From Yersinia massiliensis (GTDB lineage: Bacteria; Pseudomonadota; Gammaproteobacteria; Enterobacterales; Enterobacteriaceae): a DNA stretch of 64,000 nt. The notes below the pieces were generated by a model that saw only the letters and a program-made list of their open reading frames with translations, was not told where the DNA came from and searched no databases. Made by a program: the position numbers and the translations under genes. Of the stretch, positions 7,490 to 17,155 are shown in pieces. The first letter of the stretch is position 1. Each line of letters begins with the position of its first letter. The stretch lies in assembly GCF_003048255.1 (NCBI RefSeq), contig NZ_CP028487.1:248001-312000 (forward strand), written 5' to 3'.

Positions 7490-8780
7490 TGGGACGTTAT
7501 TCTCCGTGGAGAAAGTGCGGACCCCTGGCGATTATTGTTGTCTTTCTTTAGTCTGGTGGTTGTATGGCAAAATAAGGACAGTCCGGCGACTTATTACGCC
7601 GGTTAATATGTATTAATAGACGCGCAGTGAAGTAAGTTGACCTCTTTTAACGTGGTGACTTGATTCATCATTACAGGCGGATTCGATAATTAACCCGACA
7701 GAAATGACTATCGAAGAATTAATCCTCAATATCGGCGGGTACGTATCCATTTCAAATTTAATACCCTATCAATACATTATTTTTGAGCCAGTTTTAGATA
7801 ATCTAAACGATATGATGACGTTACATTACTTTCCGATTTCACAGGTCATTCAATACGATATCTGTATAAGTCACTATCAATGTAAATGACTGTGAATGTG
7901 ATGATACACGATCTAATAATCTGTAATAACCATTTTATTCAGATCTAAACTCTACGTCACAACATTTGTGCGGGATATAACTTCGTTTAAACGATTAATG
8001 TGCAGTTATTTAGATCGCATTTACCAAAAAATGCACTTTTATATTTCAAATGGGGAATTTAATTCAGATGATTATCTGTTTATGGGATGTTCTAAATATA
8101 AGGTAATTCTGAGGACGATTCCTACAAAAAGGTTAATGAGCACCTTATTGACTTTTTTGTGATACATATTTTATCGCTAATTCCGTCTAAAAAGCACAAG
8201 AAATAGGGGCTTTTCCTGTCTCGGGGGTTAACGTAACATTATCATTAATAAGGATATATTCTTAGGTGGAATCCATGGCTAACATTTTGGCTACAAAATA
8301 TCTACATACTTTGAATCCCAGTATTATCTTAAAACAAAAGAATATTAATGTAGTGCTCCGTCTGCTGATAAATAGACGCGCTATTAATTCAGTCTCTAGA
8401 CGATTAAACTGCCAAGGTGAATAAAACATGGAGGGAATTAAAATTAACAATTGAAGGTAATCATTCTCATTACTGATACCAGTATTGGCAGAGCCTCTCA
8501 TATTATTGTAAATATATGTATAGTTAAAATGTATGATGGGGTTCATTTATGGGGTAAAGGTATAGGTGATGTGTTTATTCAGGGGTGATAACTTGAATTA
8601 CTGAAAGCAAATGATATAAATTAAGTCTATTGCTCTTTGACGAACAGATAAAGAGGGCTTATATCATTAGATTGTATATATAGCTGTTGTCATTGTTAAA
8701 GTTGAATGCAATTAATTAACACATAAGGTCGATAAAACTTCAGTCTGTTTCAGCGTGGCTGTTCACACCCGTCTATAGGG
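7490..8780. other. AT-rich region without a convincing gene
   Basis: About 1.3 kb, markedly more AT-rich than both flanks. Open frames of 61 codons (7704-7889, +), 64 codons (7968-8162, +) and 94 codons (8262-8546, -) have no recognisable domain and weak or absent ribosome-binding sites. A 49-codon frame at 8276-8425 (+) has a good one and is listed separately. A 6-bp hairpin CCGGCG/CGCCGG lies at 7583-7602, and an AAAAGC/GCTTTT hairpin at 8190-8214. It must hold the promoters of the inverse autotransporter operon (leftward) and of the LuxR gene (rightward). The composition suggests an H-NS-silenced, horizontally acquired control region; that is inference. Confidence 0.6.
8276..8425 (+). CDS. 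Possible small basic protein, 49 aa
   Basis: An open frame starting ATGGCTAAC near 8276 encodes about 49 residues (MANILATKYLHTLNPS..., ending LNCQGE), rich in Arg/Lys/Asn. AGGTGG lies about seven bases upstream of the ATG, the best ribosome-binding site in this AT-rich region. No family is recognised. It overlaps a longer antisense frame, and could equally be chance or the remnant of a decayed gene. Confidence 0.25.
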
Positions 8781-9407
8781 ATGAAATGTTCACTTATGAT
8801 AAATATTATTATTTTCAGTCGTTGTGACTTAATTCGTTTTGCGCTGATGCAAACCGTGAATGATATCCTGCAGTCAGTTTGTGGAGGCAGAGGGACAGAC
8901 ATCACGGTGTGTCGTTCCTTGGGGGATTTTCAGGAGAGGATGAGGCGAGGTAGGTCACCGGTGGGGATTTTCGATGTTGATGGTGTTTCGGTCCCTCATC
9001 AGATGGCGGTTTTTCATGGTGTGCATTGTCCCCAACAGTCGCTGCTCATTTTTTGCAAGGAGGCTCGAGATACGGTGGTCTTCGATGCGTACCGGCATGT
9101 TTCGGCGCAGACCCTGAGTAAATGTGACTCGATAGTGCGTCTGAAGGCGGCGCTTCAGCGGTTGATTTTTGCTGGGGGGGTGACAGAGGCAGCTCCCCGA
9201 TGGATGGCGGAGGTATCAGCCCCTGTGGTATTGACCCGAAGAGAGGCTGAGGTTCTGCCTTACATCGTGTTAAATGTCGCCAACAAGGACATTGGTATTT
9301 GTTTGGGTATTGGGCCTAAGACGGTTTATGGCCACAGGCAGCATATTTACGCAAAATACGGGGTTGATGGTCCACGTTTGTTAAGGGAGAAACTGGCGGG
9401 GAACTGA
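8781..9407 (+). CDS. LuxR-type HTH transcriptional regulator
   Basis: 208 residues. The C-terminal third is a LuxR/FixJ-type helix-turn-helix (LTRREAEVLPYIVLNVANKD, then GIGPKTVYGHRQHIYAKYG), with the usual Glu in the first helix and the KTVYxHRxxI recognition region. The N-terminal 130 residues resemble a receiver-like fold (IIIFSRCDLIRFAL, VGIFDVDG), but the canonical acidic pocket and conserved Lys are not evident, so phosphorylation is doubtful. It reads away from the inverse autotransporter operon across an AT-rich gap and converges on the autotransporter gene. It is a likely local regulator of one or both surface systems (inference from position). Confidence 0.75.
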   Translation: MKCSLMINIIIFSRCDLIRFALMQTVNDILQSVCGGRGTDITVCRSLGDFQERMRRGRSPVGIFDVDGVSVPHQMAVFHGVHCPQQSLLIFCKEARDTVVFDAYRHVSAQTLSKCDSIVRLKAALQRLIFAGGVTEAAPRWMAEVSAPVVLTRREAEVLPYIVLNVANKDIGICLGIGPKTVYGHRQHIYAKYGVDGPRLLREKLAGN

Positions 9408-9474
9408 GCAACTGTCTTGAACGACAAAAATGCGACAGAACCGCTTAATGTGACACAACCACCTCTCAGGCTGA

Positions 9475-12225
9475 TTACCAACTGACACGCAGTCCCACTG
9501 TCCCCCCAAGAGCATAATTGTTACCCATATTATGGGGGGCGGTCAGCAGGTTAACATTGCCGTAAAGAACATAACGCCCATTTTGCCATTCTTGGGTGAC
9601 TCCTGCCCCTATACCGACCGACTGGCGCTCATCTCGGGCAGTAAAATCAACCCCAGAAACTCGAGTCTTGGTTCCGTTAAGGAACTCGTTATACAGGTCG
9701 AGGTTGGTGTAGAAATGGGCGCGGCTGGTTGTGCCATCTTTAGCGACCCACGCGGTTTCTTTATCCAGCGAGACACCGGCTCTGGCGCGCAGACTGTCAC
9801 CCTCCTCCAGAGACACCTGGCTGCCATAGGGGTCGCTGAAGGGATCGAAATTCACCCGTGAGTAGATGAGTTGTATCTGGGGTGTCAACGAGAGTCCGTT
9901 ACCCAGAGAATAACGCTTGCCGGTTTCCAATGACGTCGCATAGCCACGACCACGGTTGCCGTTGGCAACGGCGTGCCCCTCCGTGCCGGAGTTTACGTCA
10001 CTGTCAAACCACAGGGTTTGTACCTGCCCATCCACATACACACCGTCATTGCCATACCAGGTCAGAGAAGCACCCAGACCATAAGCCGATGTGTCAATTG
10101 AACCATAACCAAAGTAAGAGTTAATATCCGCGTCTGCCTTGCCATAGGTGAAGTTTACCCCTCCGATCAGCAATGAACCGTCCTGACTCTGATGTAACGG
10201 CACATCTATCCCCGTCTGGAGTTTCCACACATTGATGTCACGCGCCGAACTGCTGGTCGAGCTGGCAGGGGACGTGACCTGATGCTGACCGTCGATACGG
10301 CCCCATGCCCACGGGGTATCATCAAGGTTGTTTGGGGCCTGTTCTGATACGGCCTTTTGTGACCAGTAATGATTACCGACCCGCTGTTGTAGTGTCGGTA
10401 GCGTATTTAAGGCGGCCAATATCTGAGGATATTGCTCATATAATGGCACCCCCGCCTGATAACGTGGGCCAGAACCCCCGTCTGGCTCCTGCGGCTCTAG
10501 CGGGTTGTCTAAGGTTGAAAAGAGGTACCAGTCTCGCCCCGCCGTTGCGGCATTCCCGCTGGCATGCAGGGTATAGGCATACGCCCCCCCAATAACAGCC
10601 TGCTGACCATCGGCAGTGATGTAATCGCCCGCCAGTGAGAAGGTGTCATCCGCTGCTAGTCCACCGACACCAATAATATTGATACCGTTGACAGTTTGAG
10701 CCCCGAGGCCACCGAGATTGGTGACTTTAACGGCAGTGTTGCCATCCGCATTGCCCATAATGGCCAGATGGTCTGTCGGAGAATTATCATCTCCGAGTTG
10801 GGTCTCGATATGCAACTGACCGGTATTACCCGTATAATTTCCAGCGACAGTAAGGGAACCCACAGAGGACATGCCTGGAGCTACTATCCCCGCATTAACG
10901 GTACTGCCGACGATCCCCTCTCCAGCCAAGGTGCCAGTTGTCGCGACGAATACATGACTGGCGGCAATATTGCCCGTGGCGGTGACGGCCAATGTTCCCT
11001 GGTTGATAAGGGTATCTCCCGTATAGGTGTTGACCGAGTCCAGTGTCAGTGTACCCATCCCCGTTTTAGTCAGAGACCCGATACCGGAGATGACGCTATT
11101 GGCGCCAATGTCAAATCCGTTGGAATCGATGGTACCCCCACCGGCCAACAGTTCGAAGACGCCTGCCCCAGTGAAACTGATGAAATTAGCATTTGAGGCG
11201 CGGGCTTGCAGTGTGCCATTATCAAGTGACAGGGTTCCCTGACCAAAAATCTGTCTGGCACTGACCAGACCACTATTTTCAATCAACAATGTCCCGTCGC
11301 CGTCTCCTCCCACGGTCAAGTTGTTGGCATTATGCCACTGTGATCCTGTGCCACTCACCGTTACCACGCCGACACCGGTAGGATATAAACCAATGTAACT
11401 GTTCTTCATCACAGACACTAAACCACCATCGACGATATTCAGTGTGCCGTTGCCTTGGAATCCCGTCGCTATTCCAGCCATGATATTCCACTGCGATCCA
11501 GGGCCAGTTATTGTGACAGCGCCTGTGCTACTTGCTCGATAGCCGATAATGCCGTCATTTCCCGCGATAGCTATACCGCCATTTTCAACCAGCAACGTAC
11601 CACTACCTTCACTGCCTACATTAATATTGGAAGCGTTTATCCATTGCGATCCAGAACCGGTTATTGTGACGTTTCCTGTACTCCCTACTAGGTTGCCAAT
11701 AGCATTTATTACTGGAATGTCTGGGGTACCAGGATCCTCATCTGACACGATACCGCCATTGGTGATAATAAGTGTTCCGCTGCCTAAATGGCCCACATTC
11801 AAAACACCAGAATTGTTCCATTTCGATCCCAAACCATCGACGGTGGCTATTCCTGTCGCACCAGCATTGTAACCAATAAAACCATAGTCACTTGATACCC
11901 TCCCCCCGTTTGAAATATGAAGTTCTCCGTTTGTGGTGACCCCCACTGTCAAATTACCGCCGGCATCAAAAGGTGAGGCTTCTGAACCTGGCACCGTCAT
12001 TATCTGCCCACCATCAATTGTCACTGCGGCATACGTAGTCCCCTCAATCAGCATCAATAAAAATGCAATGACTATATATCTGGCAAAAAGGGAGTAATGA
12101 ACCTGGCATGATTTTCTTTTAACAGAAGAAGTCAATAAATGCTTCAAGTCAGGATTATTGCGGTGGCTTTCATCGGCAGCGGAGCCTGACAGCGCTGAAT
12201 GTATAGGAGAAAGATATATAGGCAT
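9475..12225 (-). CDS. Classical (type Va) autotransporter adhesin, AidA-like with repeat passenger
   Basis: 916 residues. A long N-terminal extension of about 40 residues precedes the hydrophobic signal segment (ARYIVIAFLLMLIEGTTYA). The passenger is a beta-helix built from repeats of the type GSGTLIITNGGIVS / GxxTITGxGSQW followed by a PATR repeat (LTKTGMGTLTLDSVNTYTGD). A C-terminal translocator barrel of about 285 residues starts near WAWGRIDGQHQ and ends VGLRVSW, with a terminal aromatic as in outer-membrane proteins. The start at 12225 has GGT about ten bases upstream; an internal TTG nearer the signal segment is an alternative. The gene lies between the LuxR regulator and core gene yhfK, at the border of the accessory block. 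Confidence 0.88.
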   Translation of the reverse strand: MPIYLSPIHSALSGSAADESHRNNPDLKHLLTSSVKRKSCQVHYSLFARYIVIAFLLMLIEGTTYAAVTIDGGQIMTVPGSEASPFDAGGNLTVGVTTNGELHISNGGRVSSDYGFIGYNAGATGIATVDGLGSKWNNSGVLNVGHLGSGTLIITNGGIVSDEDPGTPDIPVINAIGNLVGSTGNVTITGSGSQWINASNINVGSEGSGTLLVENGGIAIAGNDGIIGYRASSTGAVTITGPGSQWNIMAGIATGFQGNGTLNIVDGGLVSVMKNSYIGLYPTGVGVVTVSGTGSQWHNANNLTVGGDGDGTLLIENSGLVSARQIFGQGTLSLDNGTLQARASNANFISFTGAGVFELLAGGGTIDSNGFDIGANSVISGIGSLTKTGMGTLTLDSVNTYTGDTLINQGTLAVTATGNIAASHVFVATTGTLAGEGIVGSTVNAGIVAPGMSSVGSLTVAGNYTGNTGQLHIETQLGDDNSPTDHLAIMGNADGNTAVKVTNLGGLGAQTVNGINIIGVGGLAADDTFSLAGDYITADGQQAVIGGAYAYTLHASGNAATAGRDWYLFSTLDNPLEPQEPDGGSGPRYQAGVPLYEQYPQILAALNTLPTLQQRVGNHYWSQKAVSEQAPNNLDDTPWAWGRIDGQHQVTSPASSTSSSARDINVWKLQTGIDVPLHQSQDGSLLIGGVNFTYGKADADINSYFGYGSIDTSAYGLGASLTWYGNDGVYVDGQVQTLWFDSDVNSGTEGHAVANGNRGRGYATSLETGKRYSLGNGLSLTPQIQLIYSRVNFDPFSDPYGSQVSLEEGDSLRARAGVSLDKETAWVAKDGTTSRAHFYTNLDLYNEFLNGTKTRVSGVDFTARDERQSVGIGAGVTQEWQNGRYVLYGNVNLLTAPHNMGNNYALGGTVGLRVSW

Positions 12226-12269
12226 CGTAATGTACCTATTAAATGAGGGGGGACTTACTGTTAAGTATA

Positions 12270-12428
12270 TTATTCAAACCGACGCCGGTGAAAATATTCT
12301 ACAAAATCGAAGAGAGTATTATTCAACCTTGCTTCATTCGGAAAAATGCGGTCGTAACGCTCTCGATATGCCTCCCATTCTTTCTGATCACGCTGAATCT
12401 CGTCACTTCTTACTTCGCCAAATACCAT
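12270..12428 (-). CDS. Possible short ORF or gene remnant downstream of yhfK
   Basis: A 52-codon frame (MVFGEVRSDEIQRDQKEWEA..., ending FHRRRFE) overlaps the last bases of yhfK in another frame. It runs in the same direction towards the autotransporter. It is charged and helix-like, unlike random translation, but has no visible Shine-Dalgarno and no recognised family. It may be the 3' end of a gene truncated when the accessory block joined yhfK. Confidence 0.25.
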   Translation of the reverse strand: MVFGEVRSDEIQRDQKEWEAYRERYDRIFPNEARLNNTLFDFVEYFHRRRFE

Positions 12429-14511
12429 GATGCGGTTGCCGCTGCCAAGCCATGGCTGAAACGGTATGCATGACACTGAGATGCGCGAGTATCCGCCGCA
12501 AATTACGTTCCATTTCAGAAAGTTGTGTATCAGAGGCCACTTGAGGTAATTGAACAAAGTCAGTGTCTCCACCAAGGCTGTCAGATTCCAACCGCTGCTG
12601 GCATTGCTGAATCGCCATCTCGCATAACTGCAAATAATCCGTGGCTTGTTTGGTGCTCATCATCAAATGAGGGGTGCCGGCAGATGGCGTGGATTCAATG
12701 GAAAGGTGTTTTCGCGTCAAGATAGTCATCTCATTGATATGGGCCGCAATCAGCTCACTATGGGTTGCCCATAGCTGCATATCCGCCAAATATTGAGAGT
12801 TGAAACCCGGTTCTCGCATCGCCTGATTCAGCGAGCTGAGCACGGCATTACTGGCTTTATTGACCTGAATGCGATCATAAGATAGCTGGGCAACATCCGG
12901 TGGCGTCGGCGCTAGCAGTAAGCGTAGGATATTCTGATAAGCGCTCAGTGCCTGATGGGCATTCTTACGCAGTAACCCGTTTTGCCACTGTGGCCACAGC
13001 CATAATGCGCTGGCAAAGGCCAGTGCGCACCCGATCAAAGTATCCAGTAGACGTGGGACTAAAAAGTCAGCCCCCTCGCCTGTCAGCAACTGCAAAATAT
13101 ACACCGCTGTGATGGTTCTACCGATGACCGATAGCCCGTAGTTCTTACGTTGCACAAGCGTGGCTGCCAATGTGATGAGCAGCATAATGCTCAGTGTCGT
13201 CCCTTCCGGCATACGTAGATGCAATAAGCCCGCGGCTAAAATCAGCCCGACCAAAGTGCCGAGGGCGCGGTGATGAATGCGGACTCTCGTGGCGTTATAA
13301 CCGTTTTGCGTTACCAGCATCACGGTAAGTAAGATCCAGTAGGGTTTTGGCAACTGCATCAATGCCCCAATATAGCTGCCAGCGGCTAGTGTGACGCCTA
13401 ATCGGGCTGCATCGCGCAATGCTGTGGAGTTAAACGACAGATAGCTGACGATCGCGGACCATAAGGGTTGCTGTTGTTGCCCTGACATCAGCTCACGATC
13501 GTACAGGGGACGTCGATTACTCAGAAGTTGGTCAATTTGGCGGATATGGTAGTAGCAAAATTGTGCCACAGGATTATCGGGGTGCTGCTGGGCGATCTCC
13601 TCTAGCTCAATGAGTGCATCGCCGGTGGTGAAATGGTTTGTCGCATGATGATGATAGAGAATGTCATCAGCAATAGTGCGCAACTGAGCCACGATAACTT
13701 GGGCGTTGCGGCTCAAGACGGCTTCAATTTGACTGTGTTCCACCAATGCTTGTACTTTCTCCGGCTGATTCAGCGCCGCAGTAACATGCTCCTGCAGATC
13801 GAGCGCCATCTGAAATAACCCCAACAGCCGTTTTTGCTCTTTCTTCGTCGCATTTTTAATAAGATTAAATTGTTGATAAAGCTGATTAATTTTATCCATT
13901 ATCTTTTGCTGTCGATCGAGCAGCGGCGGGAGGGCTTTTTCTGGCTCTATATGCTGTGATAAAAAATTATATTTAGCGTCACAATAATCTGCTAGTAAAT
14001 CATATAGTTGACTTAGAGGCTCGCGAATGGGCTGGTCTTTGCAGAGCCGAAACCACAACCAATTAAAGACGCCGTACCAGAGCGTTCCTACCGCGCACAA
14101 CAGTGGCGCTTGCCAGATAGGCGCACGGTCCACCATGCTGAGGCTAAAGATGGCGGCAATTAACGCGGCAGGTAATAAGCGGCCATGGAGCGGGCTGATC
14201 GCGCCATTAACACCGAGCAGCAGCGCCAGCCCTAACATGATCCACGGCAAGGGAATGTGCCACAGCAGTAATTGCTGCGTCAGGAAGCTGGTCAACGTGA
14301 AGAGTGCGCCACCAATAATCAGACGGCGGAAAAAATGCTGATGGGGAGTATCCAGCGCCGCAATATTGCAGCAAGCAGGGATCAGAGCAAACATCAATCC
14401 GAGCCGCAGCTCGCCAAGGGCAAACCCGAGGGCGGCGGGAAGACAGAGCACCAATGTTTGGCGTAACGCGTAGTTCACTTCAGGATGATAAATAACCCGT
14501 TGCCATTTCAT
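12403..14511 (-). CDS. yhfK: YhfK, FUSC-family inner-membrane protein
   Basis: 702 residues, the usual length of the YccS/YhfK family. Two blocks of hydrophobic helices (about residues 15-160 and 385-520) are separated by a hydrophilic region. The second block carries the FUSC-type segment QLPKPYWILLTVMLVTQNGY and GLSVIGRTITAVYILQLLTG. These proteins resemble aromatic-acid efflux components (AaeB-like), but the substrate of YhfK is unknown. It follows crp on the same strand, as in E. coli, with a terminator hairpin between the two genes. This is the last core gene before the accessory autotransporter block. Confidence 0.93.
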   Translation of the reverse strand: MKWQRVIYHPEVNYALRQTLVLCLPAALGFALGELRLGLMFALIPACCNIAALDTPHQHFFRRLIIGGALFTLTSFLTQQLLLWHIPLPWIMLGLALLLGVNGAISPLHGRLLPAALIAAIFSLSMVDRAPIWQAPLLCAVGTLWYGVFNWLWFRLCKDQPIREPLSQLYDLLADYCDAKYNFLSQHIEPEKALPPLLDRQQKIMDKINQLYQQFNLIKNATKKEQKRLLGLFQMALDLQEHVTAALNQPEKVQALVEHSQIEAVLSRNAQVIVAQLRTIADDILYHHHATNHFTTGDALIELEEIAQQHPDNPVAQFCYYHIRQIDQLLSNRRPLYDRELMSGQQQQPLWSAIVSYLSFNSTALRDAARLGVTLAAGSYIGALMQLPKPYWILLTVMLVTQNGYNATRVRIHHRALGTLVGLILAAGLLHLRMPEGTTLSIMLLITLAATLVQRKNYGLSVIGRTITAVYILQLLTGEGADFLVPRLLDTLIGCALAFASALWLWPQWQNGLLRKNAHQALSAYQNILRLLLAPTPPDVAQLSYDRIQVNKASNAVLSSLNQAMREPGFNSQYLADMQLWATHSELIAAHINEMTILTRKHLSIESTPSAGTPHLMMSTKQATDYLQLCEMAIQQCQQRLESDSLGGDTDFVQLPQVASDTQLSEMERNLRRILAHLSVMHTVSAMAWQRQPHHGIWRSKK

Positions 14512-14550
14512 GTCGGCCCCAGAAATTTATGGTTTACAAACCTGCGTGAG

Positions 14551-14583
14551 AAAACCGGTACCGAGAGTTTCGGCACCGGTTTT
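14551..14583 (-). terminator. Intrinsic terminator downstream of crp
   Basis: AAAACCGGTACCGA (14551-14564) pairs with TCGGCACCGGTTTT (14570-14583) with one mismatch. On the minus strand the stem ends in TTTTCTC. It sits between the crp stop and the yhfK start and should end or attenuate crp transcripts. Confidence 0.75.
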
Positions 14584-14590
14584 GAGGGAA

Positions 14591-15223
14591 TTAACGAGTG
14601 CCGTAAACGACAATCGTTTTACCGTGTGCGGAGATCAGGTTTTGATCTTCCAGCATTTTTAGTATCCGCCCCACAGTTTCGCGGGAGCAGCCAACGATTT
14701 GACCAATTTCCTGGCGGGTAATTTTAATCTGCATCCCATCGGGGTGGGTCATGGCATCAGGTTGTTTTGCCAGATTAAGCAGTGTTTGTGCAATACGCCC
14801 AGTCACATCAAGGAAAGCAAGGTTACCCACTTTCTCGGATGTAATCTGTAAGCGGTTCGCCATTTGCGAAGACAGGCGCATCAAGATATCTGGGTTGACC
14901 TGAATCAGCTGACGGAATTTTTTGTAAGAAATTTCAGCCACTTCGCAGGCAGTTTTTGCTCTAACCCAAGCACTACGCTCTTGGCCTTCTTCAAATAATC
15001 CAAGTTCACCGATGAAATCCCCTTGGTTTAGATAGGAGAGAATCATCTCTTTACCTTCTTCATCTTTGATAAGCACCGCAACGGAGCCTTTCACGATGTA
15101 GTAAAGCGTTTCGGCCTTTTCACCTTGGTGAATCAGCGTACTCTTCGATGGGTATTTGTGAATATGGCAATGAGACAGGAACCATTCGAGAGTCGGGTCT
15201 GTTTGTGGCTTGCCGAGAACCAT
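14591..15223 (-). CDS. crp: cAMP receptor protein CRP (CAP)
   Basis: 210 residues, essentially the E. coli protein. The N-terminal cyclic-nucleotide-binding barrel includes [20 protein letters not shown], with the Glu, Arg and Ser that contact cAMP. The dimer helix follows, then a C-terminal winged helix with recognition helix [20 protein letters not shown]. It is the global activator of carbon-catabolite genes. ATG 15223 is preceded by CAGAGGATAACAGCG, matching the conserved E. coli leader. It is divergent from yhfA, as in E. coli. In enterobacteria crp is autoregulated; I did not find a clean TGTGA-N6-TCACA site in the gap. Confidence 0.98.
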   Translation of the reverse strand: MVLGKPQTDPTLEWFLSHCHIHKYPSKSTLIHQGEKAETLYYIVKGSVAVLIKDEEGKEMILSYLNQGDFIGELGLFEEGQERSAWVRAKTACEVAEISYKKFRQLIQVNPDILMRLSSQMANRLQITSEKVGNLAFLDVTGRIAQTLLNLAKQPDAMTHPDGMQIKITRQEIGQIVGCSRETVGRILKMLEDQNLISAHGKTIVVYGTR

Positions 15224-15585
15224 TCGCTGTTATCCTCTGTTGTTATCGCAGCCTAACTAAACAGGGCTCAGAGTTCCCTGTACGGCGTGCTTATAAAATA
15301 CACTTTCTTTATACCCACCATCTTGACGCCTGTTGGGTATAGCATATTAATTTGCTCAACTGCCGAAAGGTATAGCCAAGATACCTACTGGATAGAAACC
15401 TTACACTGAGTATCGATCACTACCCAATTTAATTCTAGAAACAATACTTTCGGTTCTGTTTGTAGCACAGGATGAGGTCAGTGTCTTGTGTTGTATCGCT
15501 TCAGCATGATGAACATCGGGTTACATTGCGACTTTATAAATGAAAGGGTAGTCTGGATCAGAAAATTTAACTGGGAGCGAGCGTT
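15224..15585. promoter_or_regulatory. Divergent crp / yhfA control region
   Basis: 362 bases without a gene. It holds the crp leader (minus strand) and the yhfA promoter (plus strand). The only clearly conserved piece I can name is the crp ribosome-binding segment next to 15224. In E. coli this region also encodes a divergent regulatory RNA and a CRP site; neither can be fixed from sequence alone here. Confidence 0.5.
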
Positions 15586-15993
15586 ATGCAGGCACGTGTG
15601 AAGTGGGTTGAGGGGCTGACATTTTTGGGTGAATCAGCGTCAGGGCATCAGGTTTTGATGGATGGTAATGCCGGTGATAAGGCACCCAGCCCGATGGAAA
15701 TGTTGCTGATGTCAGCAGGTGGTTGTAGCGCGATTGATGTGGTCTCTATTTTGCAAAAGGGGCGTAATGATGTGCGCGATTGTGAGGTCACACTCACCTC
15801 TCAGCGCCGTGAAGAAGCGCCGCGTCTGTTTACGCAAATCAATTTGCATTTTATCGTTAGCGGTAAAGGTCTCACCGACAAAATTGTTGAGCGTGCAGTG
15901 GAATTATCAGCAGAGAAGTACTGCTCTGTTTCTCTGATGCTAGGTAAAGCAGCGACCATTACCCACAGTTTTGAAATTCGTGACGTCGCTTAA
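15586..15993 (+). CDS. yhfA: OsmC-family protein YhfA
   Basis: 135 residues. It is an OsmC/Ohr-fold protein with SPMEMLLMSAGGCSAIDVVS, carrying the conserved first Cys, and a second Cys in AEKYCSVSLML. In this family the Cys pair reduces organic hydroperoxides, though YhfA's own substrate is not established. ATG 15586 has GGGAGCGAG upstream. It stands opposite crp, as in E. coli. Confidence 0.93.
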   Translation: MQARVKWVEGLTFLGESASGHQVLMDGNAGDKAPSPMEMLLMSAGGCSAIDVVSILQKGRNDVRDCEVTLTSQRREEAPRLFTQINLHFIVSGKGLTDKIVERAVELSAEKYCSVSLMLGKAATITHSFEIRDVA

Positions 15994-16003
15994 GCGTGTT
16001 TTT

Positions 16004-16115
16004 CGTCCTTGAAGCTGCAGGAGGTTGCATCCGCTCACCCCAATCACTGACTGAGGTCAGTTCATTGGGATAAGTCCGCTTGCCGCCGCCTTGCAGTTCC
16101 AATCGCTATGATGCG
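16004..16115. repeat. ERIC element (enterobacterial repetitive intergenic consensus)
   Basis: Imperfect palindrome of about 110 bases containing CGCTCACCCCAATCACTGAC, which closely matches the core of the ERIC consensus. It also has a 5' CTTGAAGCTGCAG and a 3' TTGCCGCCGCCTTGCAGTTCC, as in ERIC ends. It fills the convergent gap between yhfA and prkB, where it could form a long hairpin in either transcript's 3' end. Confidence 0.85.
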
Positions 16116-16141
16116 TAAAACCAAGATGTCTACGTAAAGCG

Positions 16142-17011
16142 TTAAATGATTTTTTTGCCTTCCAGCAGTTGCTGCACCAACGGGGCCATAATCAGCTCCA
16201 TTGCTAATCCCATCTTCCCGCCCGGCACCACCAATGTATTGATATTGGAAATAAACGAGCCTTGTAGCATTGCTAACAAGTAGGGGAAATCAATCTGATC
16301 CAAGCCACGGAAATGAATAACCACAAAACTTTCATCCAGCGACGGGATGGCTTTCGCGGCAAAAGGGTTTGAGGTATCGACGGTCGGCACGCGCTGGAAG
16401 TTAATATGAGTGCGTGAGAACTGCGGCGTAATGTAGTTGATGTAATCCTCCATGGAGCGTACAACGGAATCCATCACCGCTTCACGGGAATGGCCACGTT
16501 CACCGGTATCGCGCACCAGTTTTTGAATCCATTCTAGGTTGACGATGGGTACCACCCCTACCAATAAATCGACATGCTTTGCCACATCGTGATGTTCAGT
16601 CACGACACCGCCGTGTAGCCCTTCGTAGAACAGCACATCGGTAGGTTCAGGCAAGGGTTCCCAGGGTGTAAATGTGCCGGGAATCTGGTTATAAGGCACC
16701 GCTTCATCGTAGGTGTGTAAATATTTACGTGAACGGCCTGTGCCGTGTTTGCCGTATTCCGACACACTCTGCTCTAACTGACCAAAATCATTGGCTTCTG
16801 GGCCAAAATAGCTAATATGCCGGCCTTGATCCCGTGCTTTACGGATGGCGGCATCCATTTCAGGGCGGGTATAGCGATGGAAGCTGTCACCTTCGAGTTC
16901 TGCCGCGCGGATATTCAACTGCTGGAATATTTTACGAAACGCCAAACTGGTGGTGGTCGTCCCTGCGCCGCTTGAGCCAGTAACGGCTATAACCGGATGT
17001 TTAGTTGACAT
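16142..17011 (-). CDS. prkB: Putative phosphoribulokinase PrkB
   Basis: 289 residues. P-loop kinase with Walker A GSSGAGTTT near residue 12 and the phosphoribulokinase/uridine kinase fold (FYEGLHGGVVTEHHDVAKH, RDTGERGHSREAVMDS). It resembles Calvin-cycle phosphoribulokinase, but enterobacteria lack RuBisCO, so the physiological substrate is uncertain. It is the last gene of yheT-yheU-prkB on the minus strand, 144 bases after yheU. Its 3' end faces yhfA across an ERIC element. Confidence 0.93.
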   Translation of the reverse strand: MSTKHPVIAVTGSSGAGTTTTSLAFRKIFQQLNIRAAELEGDSFHRYTRPEMDAAIRKARDQGRHISYFGPEANDFGQLEQSVSEYGKHGTGRSRKYLHTYDEAVPYNQIPGTFTPWEPLPEPTDVLFYEGLHGGVVTEHHDVAKHVDLLVGVVPIVNLEWIQKLVRDTGERGHSREAVMDSVVRSMEDYINYITPQFSRTHINFQRVPTVDTSNPFAAKAIPSLDESFVVIHFRGLDQIDFPYLLAMLQGSFISNINTLVVPGGKMGLAMELIMAPLVQQLLEGKKII

Positions 17012-17155
17012 ATTAACGGTAACTCCATGGGGTAAGCGCCTCAGTGGCCAAGCGGCATTTGCCAGTATTTTTATCGATAATGGTTATTCTTAGGGCAAAT
17101 CGTCTGGCTTGTCATCTTGATTTTCATCAAAAATTCTCATCGTCAGGCTATAGGG

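Noticed and set aside
8262..8546. 94-codon minus-strand frame in the AT-rich gap
   Set aside because: Low-complexity hydrophobic/Asn-rich translation, no ribosome-binding site, and it overlaps a better-supported small plus-strand frame.
15224..15585. CRP-binding site in the crp upstream region
   Set aside because: Expected from E. coli, but I could not find a convincing TGTGA-N6-TCACA match by eye, so no site is listed.
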